A DNA stretch of 64,000 nt from Theobroma cacao (Eukaryota; Streptophyta; Magnoliopsida; Malvales; Malvaceae): NCBI RefSeq assembly GCF_000208745.1, contig NC_030853.1, positions 10,301,067-10,365,066 on the forward strand, read 5' to 3'. This document shows positions 34,697 to 46,411 of the stretch, piece after piece. The notes beneath the pieces were generated by a model. The model saw only the letters and a program-made list of their open reading frames with translations. It was not told the origin of the DNA and did no database searches. The position numbers and the translations under genes are program-made. The stretch's first letter is position 1, and every line of letters starts with the position of its first letter.

Positions 34697-35902
34697 TGTG
34701 AGACCTCGACCTCCATAGGCATGTAATTAGAAGTAGACGCGATAAAATGGACTAGGGGTAATTTTGTCATTTCCCTTACTAAGCTCCGAGAAGTAGATTT
34801 CAAATAATATTAAGGCCTAAGTAGGCCTAAGGCATAAATGAATGATGAAAATAAGGATAAAATGACGAAAGAAATAGAAATAATGATGATTTCCAAGGTA
34901 GTGGCAAAATGGTCATTTTTCATCTCAAGTTAAAATTTTAAGTTTTCTTGAACCTGAGTATTTCTAGACTATTATAGACTTTGTCCCATAGTCAAAACAG
35001 TAAAAAGATTGCACAAAGGATTGGAGGAGAGCAAGCCAACTTGTTAAGGGCATTTTCGTAATTTATGTAGAGTTTTTATAAGCTTTAGCTATAAATATCA
35101 TTTTTCCAGTAGCTTCTTCATTTCTCTAGCAGATTCTTCTTCTTCGCATCCCAACTCACATTTCTTTCATCCTCCATGAAAGCTTCTCTCAAAGCTTCCA
35201 TCACCTTCTCGAGTTAACCTCAAATTTCATGCTTTTACACACCTTGTTATAGGGTTTTTCATACTCTTTTACTCTTTCACCTTAAAAACCCTCAAAAGTC
35301 TTACTCCTATACTTTCTCTCACTACTAGGTGTTTTAGAGAGAGAAAAAGAGAGCTTCTATAATAACTTGAAAACTTTTAGAAAGGGATTTAATTATAAAG
35401 TTACCAAGGTTCCAACGAAGCCCCACCGCCCCATTTGGACCATTAGAGGAAGTTGGAGTTGGGTAAATATTTAACAAATACCAATCCGTAGCTAGTGGGG
35501 ATCGAGATTAAGGAGACCTCTCGTATTCACCCTTTGGTAGGTATATGACATTCAATAGCTGTGCCCTCACCCAAGTCACTCCGCTGGTCGTCAAGAATTT
35601 TACATGTGTATTTACACTCGATGTAAATCGCTAAGATCTAGACTACAAACAATAGATGTATATGTGATATGATGATGCTAATATGAGATGGAAATGAATG
35701 ACAAATTTTGGATTAGTACAAATATAAATATTTGGTTGTCTTGTTTATTATCGAAATACATATAGTTAAGAATAAAGATTTGTGGTTAGAAATGATGGTG
35801 GGAATGATGAAATAGAATTTCATAAATAGGCTTGCTTGGGCTTAGTGGGCTGTGCCCATTGGGCTCTTGTGCTGGTCATGGCCTGAAATTTGGGTTGTGA
35901 CA
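34697..35902 (+). mobile_element. intron-less E-b solo LTR
   Basis: From TGTGAGACCTC to GGTTGTGACA, flanked by AAACT (34692-34696 and 35903-35907). It is only 1206 bp, against about 2.6 kb for its relatives. It has U3 with a TATA box (35090-35097) and exon 1 ending TTACCAAG at 35408, joined directly to exon 2 (GTTCCAACGAAGCCCC, 35409-35483, 75 nt). Exon 2 is joined directly to exon 3 at 35484 (ATCCGTAGCTAG). Both predicted introns are absent at exact junctions and all minisatellite, TA and palindrome sequence is gone. No internal region follows, so it is a solo LTR. Confidence 0.88.
35090..35097 (+). promoter_or_regulatory. TATA box of the intron-less LTR
   Basis: TATAAATA at the same place as in the other E-b LTRs. 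Confidence 0.55.
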
Positions 35903-37067
35903 AAACTAGACATGCCAAAGTTGAGGAAAGTAAAATAGGTTTCTTATACATGGTAATGGATGTTGACATTTAATAGATGCATATATAAGTATATGTGGAG
36001 TTACTCATGTCATCGGTGGGAATAAAGAATCATTTTTAGTGATTTGAGAATTGAACACAGTATACTTGATGAGTTGCATAGGTAGTACAATAATAAGATA
36101 TACCATTAGAAATTGAGCTATGTGGATAGAAGGAGAATCCTAAGAGTAATAGCCAAAAATAAATAAATAAATAAAATAATATGATCGAGATGGAGGAGTA
36201 AAGGGAGTGTTATCTCATAGTTATGCTAAGCTTTCTATGTGGCAATAGAACCATGGATGGAGAATAAATGGTGATAGTATTATAATGTGAGTATTTGGAG
36301 GAATTGAGTAAGACAGATAAAAATCTAATTTTGTTAAGGATGGTCAAAAAGTTTTAAGTTATAATGATGATGATATATTTTAAGACATGAAAGACTAGAA
36401 TTAGTGAAAAGAATTTGATGATGAATGGATGAAGTACAATTAAAATAAAGATTTATGAGTGAGTTGCCTTCCGTACGATTTGGATTGCATTGAATTAAGG
36501 ATAATGTAGAAGCATGAATCTTGGAATGCACAATGTAATGGAAAAACTAAGAAGATTTAAAGTGCCTAAAACCAAAGTAAACATAAAGTATTTGAGAATA
36601 ATTGAAGGCATTAACCTCCCCCAACGTTTGGAGTACGTGTAGGAATGAATATGGCATTTTTATAATGCTGTAAGCTATATAATAGTGTATGGGGATAAGA
36701 TGAATGAATGTCGAGAAGTTAGACAAGGAGTGAAGTAATAAGATGTTGATTGGGTATACATAAGTATATATAATATGTGATCGAAATAGCTATGATTGAG
36801 ATGGAGTTATGGTTCAAATTTAATGATAGTGATAAAGGCATACTCGGTGTCTTAATATAAGAGATAATGATGGTGAAGGGTGCTCCTGATCTGATTCTAA
36901 AAGATGATAATAGACATAAGTGATATATTCTAGTCGAACTAGAGGTGAACAAGATAAATAAATCAAAATTCCCTATAAAGGGAGGAGTGGAATAAAATCA
37001 TAGAGTGAGATTGATAACCCGACACTGACGTGAATTCGAGGATGAATTCTATTTAAGTGGGGCAGAC
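35903..37067 (+). mobile_element. E2 interior, last block, and polypurine tract
   Basis: No gene is visible. It ends with GAATTCGAGGATGAATTCT, a common 3' end of chromovirus-type elements, and the polypurine tract AAGTGGGGCAGAC (37055-37067) directly before the 3' LTR. Confidence 0.75.
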
Positions 37068-38688
37068 TATAATACCCTGTACTTTAATATGGTGGCTAAT
37101 TGTGAAACCCCGACCTCCATAGATGTGTGACTAGAGGTAGACTGTTGAGTGAATCAAATTCACATATTTAATGGGAGATTAAATACCTAATTAGTCTAAG
37201 TTTTACTAGATTTAGGATTGAATTTAGGTATTTTTATTTATTTTATTAGTTTAGTTTAATTTATGTTTAAATGTTTATTTTGAGTTAATGATGTTAGTTT
37301 TACGTTTTTTATAATTATTTTATGTTTTTATAGGAGTAGGATCAAAACTAATTTCAATTGGTGAAGAAAGGTGCATAATTAATTATTGCTTTATTTGCAT
37401 ATATTTCGGTTTTTCAAGAATATCTCCGCCTAAAGAAGTCCAAATGACATGATTTTTAACCGTTAGAAAGCTAAGAGGCATAGCTACAACTTTGATGTTT
37501 ACCATTTTACCGAGTTCTGATCAGAAAGTGGTCAAAATCTTTGTCAAAGTGAAGGCACTACACTAGAAGAACAAAAAAGGTGCATTTTTGTAAATTCCAT
37601 GAAACTTTGATTGACTTTAGGATAATATCTCATTTCTTCCAGCACCTTCTCCTCACTTCTAGCAGCTTCTTCTTCTTCTTCCCATCCTTTTCCCTCACTA
37701 AACGTTTTTCCCCTTCCATGGAAAAGAAACTTAAAGCCTCCATAACCTTTTTGAATTAACACAGATTCTCATGCTTCTGTACACTTTTTCATAAGGTTTT
37801 TCATTCTCTTTCACTTTTACACCTCAAGAACCCTCAAAAGCTCTTCCTCTACACTTTCTCTCACTAGCTGAACATTTTGAGAAAGAGAGAGATAGACTTT
37901 CCTTGATAGCTTGAAGAACTCTTGAAAAGAATTCCACTATAAAGCCACTAAGGTGAGTAATGAGTTAGATTTGATTTTTGAGTTGTTGATGATGGCCAAT
38001 AATTAGGTTTGTGGGCTGATTTATTGTTGAAGGTTATTTAATCATGTCTAGTGTGAACAATGACTACCTAAATGATAATTGGAAGCTAGTTAGGAATAAC
38101 TAGTAAAACTTGATTTAGGAATCAACTTTTGGAATAGTATTTCTGTAAATTGAGTAGGTGTGATGCTATTGTGTGTGACAGGTTCCAATGAGACTCCACA
38201 ACTCCATTCGGAGTATTAAATGCAGTTAGAGTTGATGAAAGCATCAACAAAGACACTATGAGTGAACTTGCATTGATAAATGCATATGTGTTTAATTGAA
38301 TTACCTGAAATGTTTTGTTAGACTTTTTTTTAAAACATGCATGGGAACAAGCCCTTTGTGAAATGTTTTTATGTGGTAAAATATGTGCTATAATGAAACC
38401 ATGTGTTCCTATATTATGTAGATATGTAAGTTATGCTTTGAGTGATAATGCTGTATAATAGCTATAACCATGCACGTACGGTGTGGGAATGAATGTGATG
38501 GTGCCGATGGTGTGCGGTGTGAGAGTGCACATGCTTGTAATGATGTGGGTGGGAGTGCGTGTGATTATATTGAAATGTGCGTGTAGGCAATACACATGAT
38601 GATATTGAAATGCGCATGGAGAGAGTGCACATGATGATATTGCCTTGTGCATGTAGGGAGTGCACATGAGCTGAGTAAGGTAACGGTG

Positions 38689-38722
<34 letters not shown>

Positions 38723-39463
38723 GCTATAGACAAGTTATGAAAATAAAAATATGATTGTACTATATGTTGTAGAATGCCTTTCCACTGTAGTGAGAAACCT
38801 TCTGTTTTGCTTGTCTTGATTGGATATTTGCTATACTTTTCACTCTTTTCAACTCCATTGTGTATTATAAATCCTTCACCTTAAGGGATTAAATAATCAA
38901 GGGTTGAATTAAGGTGCTTTATAAGAAATTAAACTAAATTGCATTATTTTTAAAATAAGTGCAACGTGTTTTCAAAATCTTTCGGTATCGTTTGCTTGTT
39001 CCCTTCCTATGTTCACTCACTGAGTTTATACTCATTATTTTCAACTTCATGTTTTAGTTTTCATGTTCGAAGGTAGTTGGATTCCTAGGCTGAGGTGCTT
39101 CCTTTTATCCATTTTTCGGTAGGTCACCCCGACACTAAATGTTAGCGCCAACACCCAGAGTCATTTCGCTGACGGTTAAGGTCTTTATATATGCACATAT
39201 ATGTTTAATGTGAATTGTTAAGATATATTTGACAAACTATCTATGTATATTTGAATTTATGATGCCAATGCGAGTATTTACTTGGGTTCTACAAATTGTC
39301 TTCGAACAAATTGGCATTCAAACACTATTAAATATAGATCTTCAACAAATATGAATGATAAATGGAGTAATGTACAGATTGATATAGGAAGGCTTGCTTG
39401 GGCCTAGTGGGTTGTGCCAATTGGGTCCTTGTGTCGGTCATGGCCCAGAATTGGGCTATGACA
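37068..39463 (+). repeat. E2 3' LTR (E-a)
   Basis: From TATAATACCCTG to GGGCTATGACA, 2396 bp. It contains a minisatellite and a long TA run (about 38695-38723). Here the second predicted donor has lost its GT (ACTATGAGT) and the second acceptor reads CAT, unlike the 5' LTR. It also has a 12-base loss after AACTTGCATT that is shared only with the next unit. Confidence 0.9.
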
Positions 39464-41285
39464 TTCCAGCACCTTTTCATTACTTCCAGCAGCTTCTTCT
39501 TCTTCTTGCCATCCTTTTTCCTCACTAAATGTTTTCCCCCTTCCACGGAAAAGAAACCTTAAAGCCTCCATAACTTTATTGAATTAACTCTGATTCTCAT
39601 GCTTTTGTACACTTTTTCATAGGGTTTTCCATACTCTTTCACTTTTACACCTTAAGAACCCTCAAATGCTCTTCCTCTGCAATTTCTCTCATTAGCTGAA
39701 CATTTGAAGAGAGAAAGAGAGATAGCCTTTCCTTGATGGCTTAAAGAACTCTTGAAAAGAATTCCATTATAAAGCCACTAAGGTGAAAATGAGTTAGATT
39801 TGATTTTTGAGTTGTTGATGATAGCCAATAATTAGGTTTGTGGGCTAATTTCTTGTTGAAGGTCATTTAATCATGTCTAGTGTGAACAATGACTACTTAA
39901 ATGATAATTGGAAGCTAGTTAGGAATAATTAGTAAAACTTGATTTATGAAACAACTTTTGGAATAGTATTTATGTAAATTGAGTTGGTGTGATGCTATTG
40001 TGTGTGACAGGTTCCAACGAGACTCCACATCTCCATTCGGAGTATTAGATGCAGTTAGAGTTGATCAAAGCATGAACAAAGACACTGTGAGTGAACTTGC
40101 ATTAATAAATGCATATGTGTTTAATTGAATTACCTGAAATGTTTTGTCAGACTTTTTTTTAAAACATGCATGGGAACAAGCCCTTGTGAAATGTTTTTAT
40201 GTGGTAAAATATGTGATATAATGAAACCATGTGTTCCTATATTATGTAGATATGTAAGTTATGCTTTGAGTGATAATGTTGTATAATAGCTATAATCGTG
40301 CACGTGTGGTGTGGGAATGCACGTGATGGTGCCGGTGGTGTGCAGTGTGAGAGTGCACATGCCGGTAATGATGTGGGTGGGAGTGTGTGTGATGATATTG
40401 AAATGTGCATGTAGGTAGTACACATGATGATATTGAAATGTACGTATAGAGAGTGCACATGATGATATTGCCTTGTGCATGCAGGGAGTGCACATGAGTT
40501 AAGTAAGGTGGCAGTGGTGTACATATATATATATATATATATATGCTATAGACAAGTTATGAAAATAAAAATATGATTGTACTATATGCTATAGAATGCC
40601 TTTCCACTACAGTGATAAACCCTCTGTTTTGCATGTCTTGATTGGATATTTATTGTACTTTTCACTCTTTTCAACTCCATTGTGTATTTTAAATCCTTCA
40701 CCTCAAGGGATTAAATAATCAAGGGTTGAATTAAGGCGCTTTATAAGAAATCAAACTAAATTGCATTATTTTTAAAATAAGTGCAACGTGTTTTCAAAAT
40801 CTTTCCGTATCGTTTGCTTGTTCCCTTCCTATGTTCACTCATTGAGTTTATACTCATTATTTTCAACTTCATGTTTTAGTTTTCAGGTTCGAAGGTAGTT
40901 GGATTCCTAGGCTGAGGTGCTTCCTTTTATCCATTTTTCAATAGGTCGCCCTGATACTAAATGTTAGCACCAACGCCCAGAGTCACTCCGCTGATGGTTA
41001 AGGTCTTTATATATGCACATATATGTTTATTGTGAATTGTTAAGATATATTTGACAAACTATCTATGTATATTTGAATTTATGATGCCAATGCGAGTATT
41101 TACTTGGGTTCTACAAATTGTCTTCGAACAAATTAGCATTCAAACACTATTAAGTATAGATCTTAAACAAATATGAATGATAGATGGACTAATGTACAGA
41201 TTGATATAGGAAGGCTTGCTTGAGCCTAGTGGGTTGTGCCAATTGGGTCCTTATGTCGATCATGGCCCGAGATTGGGCTATGACA
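39464..41285 (+). repeat. extra tandem copy of the E LTR 3' part (hybrid unit)
   Basis: It begins TTCCAGCACC, right after the end of the E2 3' LTR, and ends GGGCTATGACA. It is an E-a LTR without its first ~570 bp. Its left part matches the unit at 41286 and its right part matches the E2 3' LTR. It has donors at 39783 and 40087, an acceptor at 40010 and a 76-nt exon 2. Confidence 0.85.
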
Positions 41286-44200
41286 TTCCCGCACCTTCTC
41301 ATTACTTCTAGCAGCTTCTTCTTCTTCTTGCCATCCTTTTTCCTCACTAAACGTTTTCCCTCTTCCATGGAAAAGAAACCTTAAAGCCTCCATAACTTTT
41401 TTGAATTAACTCCGATTCTCATGCTTTTGTACACTTTTTCATAGGGTTTTTCATACTCTTTCACTTTTACACCTTAAGAACCCTTAAATGCTTTTCTTCT
41501 GCAATTTCTCTCATTAGCTGAACATTTTGAGAGAGAGAGAGAGAGAGATAGCCTTTCCTTGATGGCTTAAAGAACTCTTGAAAAGAATTCCATTATAAAG
41601 CCACTAAGGTGAATAATGAGTTAGATTTGATTTTTGAGTTGTTGATGATGGCCAATAATTAGGTTTGTGGGCTAATTTATTGTTGAAGGTCATTTAATCA
41701 TGTCTAGTGTGAACAATGACTACATAAATGATAATTGGAAGCTAGTTAAGAATAACTAGTAAAACTTGATTTAGGAAACAACTTTTGGAATAGTATTTAT
41801 GTAAATTGAGTTGGTGTGATACTATTGTGTGTGATAGGTTCCAACGAGACTCCACATCTTCATTCGGAGCAATAGACGCAGTTAGAGTCAATCAAAGCAT
41901 CCCCAAAGACACTGTGAGTGAACTTGCATTAAAATGTTTTGGGATAAATGCATACTTGTTTAATTGAATCACTTGAAATGTTTTATTAGACTTTTCTTTA
42001 AAATGTGCATGGCAACAAGCGCTTGATGAAATGTTTTTATGTGGTAAAATATGTGATATAATGAAACCATGTGTTCTTATATTATGTGGATATGCGTGTT
42101 ATTCTTTGAGTGATAATGTTGTATAATAGCTATAACCGTGCACGTGCGGTGTGAGAGTGCACGTATCAGTGCCGGTGGTGTGCGGTGTGGGAGGGCACAT
42201 GTCGGTAATGATGTGGGTGGCAGTGCGTGTGATGATATTGAAATGTGCGTGTAGGGAGTGCACATGATGATATTGAAATGTGCGCGTAGGGAGTGCACAT
42301 GATGATATTGCCTTGTGCGTATAGGGAGTGCACATGAGCTGAGTAAGGCGGCGGTGGTGTACATGTATATATATATATATATATGCTATAGACAAGTTAT
42401 GAAAATAAAAAATGTGATTGTGCTATATGTTATAGAATGCCTTTTCGCTGTGGCGAGAAACCCTCTGTTTTGTTTGTCTTGATTGGATATTTGCTATAGT
42501 TTTCACTCTTTTCAACTCCAATGTGGATTATAAATCCTTCATCTTAAGGGATTAAATAATCAATGGTTGAATTAAGGGCTTTACAAGAAACTAAACTAAA
42601 TTGCATTGTTTTTAAAATAAGTGCATCGTGTTTTCAAAATCTTTCGGTCTCTGTCACGACCCGGAACCTCCCTCGGGCTCATGACAACCGCCGCGACATC
42701 CCGATTGACATTCAATATCCGGAATGCCAATCGGAACCTCGCAAGGGTAACAAATCAATTTCTTGCCTTTCCTGTGAGCAATCGTTGTTAAATATCGAGT
42801 TTAGATCGAAAACAATCAAAATAAAATTTTTGCCACATAGGGGTATTTTGATCATTTTTACCAAAAAATTTCGAAACCTGATAAAGATACAATGTATGGT
42901 AGAAAAATATCCACTACCGATTAAAAATAAATTTTTGTAATCTAAATCATTCATTTAGAGTGAAAAGTTGGCTAATTAAACTAAATAAAAATATTTGATA
43001 ATATATTTCCTTTTCTTATAAAACAATTTTTATAGAACTATACATAAATAATTTTTGTAGCGTGAGAATACAATAAATTCATACATATAATAATTTACAA
43101 AGTTATAATGTACAATAACAATTACAATGACAAGTGCCCCATAAATACACTCAGTATTGGTGATAGTAACCTACTGTCTATGGGATAGAGGGGTCAACTG
43201 GAATCCTTGACAAAATCGGATATCGATAAGCTACCACAGGCCTGAAATGTTTGGAAAGAAGGTGGGTGAGATTTTACAATCCCAATGAATAAACAGACAT
43301 TATCATAAATATCTAAAGGCGAGTAAAATAGAGGCAAGTTTAAACAACAAATCACAAACCATTTCATAAGGTTTTCAATTTCTTTCTTAAACCATAAAAC
43401 ATTTGTAATTTACCAAAACAGTTGTCAAGGCTTATAACCTTTATTAAAAACATGGCTCAAGCAAAAATCTAGTCCTCGAGAATACCTTGGCCGAGGCATC
43501 TAACCGAGTCCGCCAAGGTTGTTAAGATATTTACATGTTAAACACATCTAGTTTTGAAAACAAGCCATTCCTTGGCGTTGGCTGAGTTACACATTCACGT
43601 AGGGGTTCGACGTGAAGTGAACTCTAACACTACCCCAGGAGTTACCCTCCTCGCCTCTACAATCGGAGTAACTATGAAACTGGGTTTACCGTGCCCTTCT
43701 AATAGGCAGTCCACGGAAACCCGTCACTGCAGTGACTAAACCCACCAATTTTAATAAAATTTCGACAATATAACGTGGCTTTTATTTATTTATCCAGCCT
43801 GCATAGTAAAAGACAGCTTACATTCTATTCCCAATGCAATTATAAAATATAGCCACATATACTCATATATCATAAACCATTCATAAGAAAATATATTTTT
43901 CAAGACAATTGGTAGCCTCCAATTACTCAATTTCATAATCAACACAATATATTTTTATTTGTCACATTTATTTCTAAAACATCAAAAATCTTGTTTTAAT
44001 CTCATTTTCGTTTCATAAAATACATAAAGAGCATTTAAAAATAAACTCTAGATAATTTACAATAATAATAGGTTTACTCACCGTTTGTACAGATGAAATG
44101 CTTCCTAGGTGCCCCGATCACTGTTGGTCGGGTACGACTTCCTTGCCTTTACCGGAAGGCTCTCCTCCTAGACACATTGCAAAATTTACCCAATTCACCA

Positions 44201-46038
44201 CATTGATGCTAAATCACTATATAATTGACTTAAATCCTATACTAATGCATGGTATGAAATGCAATAGCGTAAAACAGCTTAAACGCGGTATTAACCTATT
44301 TTTGGCACTTAACCCGATAAATTGCTAACGCGCTCCATTTTAGCTCTAAATCGTCCCATTCTCTCTGCAACATTTCTAACGATTAAATATCAGCCAATAA
44401 CTTTCTAAAATCACCAAAATCAGTTCACTTTCCTCCTTGAAAAATTTGGCCAAAAATGGGACATTAACTCGGTAAATTTTCTACTTTGTTTTTCTATCAC
44501 ATTTAACCATTTTTCATCATTTTCTCTTCATTTCTCTTAGAATAAAAATCAGATCATCATCATTGTACCTCATTGCAGATTCAGCCAAGGGAGGGTATTG
44601 TAAAAATTTAATGCTTTCTTGCCCAATTTAATTTCTAAACACATTTAACTAAAAATCAAAACTTAAAAATTTCAAATTCTCCCCCCTTTAAATTCGGCCA
44701 GCCCTTGATGTCACTTTTAGATCTCTCTCCTCAACCATGCTAAATGGAAACAAAGGCATAGGAAAGGTAGAAATCAAGCTAAAGTCAAAAAATCTTACTG
44801 TTAGACACGTAAACGAGCGAAAAACGTGAATTCCCCTTTGAATTTTCTTGTTTCTCTTTGGTTTTTCTTTTTTCTTCCTTTCCTCTCTATTTTCTCTCTT
44901 GTTCTCCCTTATGGCTGGCCATCACTTAAAATGGGGTTTAAATGGGCTGACTTTTCATTATAATAATATTAAATCATTAAAAAGTGCCATGTGTCATTTT
45001 CCCATTGGCCCATTTTTAAAATTTCATCTTTTAAACTTCAATTTTTCACCACTTAACATACCATAGTTGTTCATACCAAAAATAAATAAATCCTATGATT
45101 TTGACAAGTTTTGGGTGGTGAAAATTATAGTTTTTACCCTGAGATGACAAAATTACTTTTTTGCCCCTATGTTTCGAAAATTACCGAAATTGAAAATTTT
45201 CACTTCCTATCATTAAATTATACTCCAAAAAGTTAGTCTTGGTCAAAAATTTCACTCCATGATCAAATTGTTATCTTAGGTGGCAAAATGACGATTTTTG
45301 CCCTTGAACATCAAAATTTTCAATTTTGCACCTAATTAACCCTCGAACTCTGAACAATCATTTTTAGTCATTCTTGGACTATAAAATATTAAATTTCATC
45401 CTACAATTCCTATTTGAACTAGTTCGAGGTTAAATCAACTCAAGTGTACCGTTAGGTACGATACCGGGTTTCGTCTATTCTTAAGTGCTTTCCTAGCATA
45501 ATAACATGCTACTCAGTGCATGTATGTCATGACAAGTGTTTATAGGGTCAGATTTTACAGTATCGTTTGCTTGTTCCCTTCCTATGTTCACTCACTGAGT
45601 TTATGCTCATTATTTTCAACTTCATGTTTTAGTTTTAAGGTTCAAAGGTAGTTGGATTCCTAGGTCGAGGTGCTTCCTCTTATCTATTTTTCAGTAGGTT
45701 GCCCTGACACTAAATGTTAGCACGCACACCCATAGTCACTCTGCTGATGGCCAAGGTCTTTGTTTATGCACATATATATTTAATGTGAATTGTTAAGATA
45801 CATTTGACAAACTATTTATGTATATTTTAATTTATGATGCTAGTGCAAGTATTTACTTGGGTTATACGAATTGTCTTCGAAGAAATTAGCATTCGAACAC
45901 TGTTAAGTATAGATCTTAATGAAATATGAATGATAGATGGACTAATGTACAGATTGATATAGAAAGGCTTGCTTGGGCCTAGTGGGCTATGCTTATTAGG
46001 TCCTTGAGCCGGTCATGGCCCGGGATTAGGCTGTGACA
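41286..46038 (+). repeat. E1 LTR, 3' part, split by a G-type solo LTR
   Basis: It begins TTCCCGCACC and ends GGCTGTGACA at the TACAG duplication. It is interrupted by the inverted LTR 42652-45559. It completes the LTR that begins at 2789. It contains a minisatellite and a TA run (about 42130-42383). Confidence 0.85.
42652..45559 (-). mobile_element. solo LTR of family G
   Basis: Plus-strand ends are TGTCACGACC and GATTTTACA, 2908 bp. The flanks GTCTC (42647-42651) and GTATC (45560-45564) are a target duplication with one change. Neighbouring E LTR copies read straight across this site. Predicted donors on the minus strand are 44808 and 44081, and acceptors 44168 and 43242. Confidence 0.9.
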
Positions 46039-46043
46039 TACAG
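46039..46043. repeat. target-site duplication TACAG, right copy
   Basis: Pairs with 2784-2788 and bounds the 43-kb insertion in the copia gag. Confidence 0.9.
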
Positions 46044-46354
46044 CTTGACACTTTGTTTAACTTAGTGGGAGTTAAAGCACAATTCAAAGTGTTTATTTCC
46101 TTAAAATTTGTCTGTACCTTTTTGGTTTCAACCTCAGTCCATTCAGACCTTGCCTTGGGAATCATTTTATTAGTCACTACATTTAAGGTTGAAGGAATGA
46201 AGGGTCCATCAGTGATGACATCCCACATCTCATAATCTATTGCCCTGATATAAATTGACATTCTAGTACTCCAATAGAGGTAATTTGAGCCATCAAACAG
46301 AGGTGGTCTATTTGTGGACCGTCCCTCAGCAACTATTGATCTTTGAAGAGCCAT
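46044..46354 (-). pseudogene. copia gag N-terminal part, cut off by the 43-kb insertion
   Basis: It starts at the ATG at 46354 (MALQRSIVAEGRSTNRPPLF, then DGSNYLYWSTRM), which is the usual start of plant SIRE-like copia gag. It runs to LNKVSSC and then meets inserted LTR sequence. The upstream extension of the open frame to 46423 is leader and primer-site sequence. The frame is open, so the insertion itself is the main lesion here. The rest is at 1-2783. Confidence 0.92.
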
Positions 46355-46397
46355 TAGGATCTCCCTTAGGATGTTAAGCCTTGAGAAAGAGGGATAG

Positions 46398-46409
46398 GCT
46401 TTGATACCA
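46398..46409 (-). other. copia primer binding site
   Basis: The minus strand reads TGGTATCAAAGCC just inside the LTR end, an initiator-Met-type site. Confidence 0.85.
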
Positions 46410-46411
46410 CT

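Larger units (their letters stand above)
3365..39463 (+). mobile_element. E2: full-length long-LTR gypsy-type element, non-coding interior, with nested insertions
   Basis: The 5' LTR is 3365-8408 (about 2.37 kb after removing a solo LTR), the primer site 8413-8425, the polypurine tract 37055-37067 and the 3' LTR 37068-39463. TTCCA flanks both ends. The own interior, left after removing three insertions, is 8409-10690, 19968-20357, 33657-34696 and 35903-37067, together about 4.9 kb. I see no gag or pol motif in it. Together with long LTRs this fits a LARD-like non-autonomous element. The 3' end pattern (GAATTCGAGGATGAATTCT, then a purine tract) is like that of chromovirus elements, so an autonomous chromovirus may have mobilised it (inference). 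Confidence 0.85.

Noticed and set aside
38431..38733. His/Ser/Thr-rich open frames on the minus strand (also 7394-7678, 40237-40524, 42077-42395, 48962-49322, 53695-53969, 58403-58678)
   Set aside because: They are translations of the GGGAGTGCAC-type minisatellite and the adjacent TA run. They occur in several frames and have no family similarity.
42563..42954. Open frames across the left end of the G-type solo LTR
   Set aside because: They span an insertion junction and have no homology to a protein.
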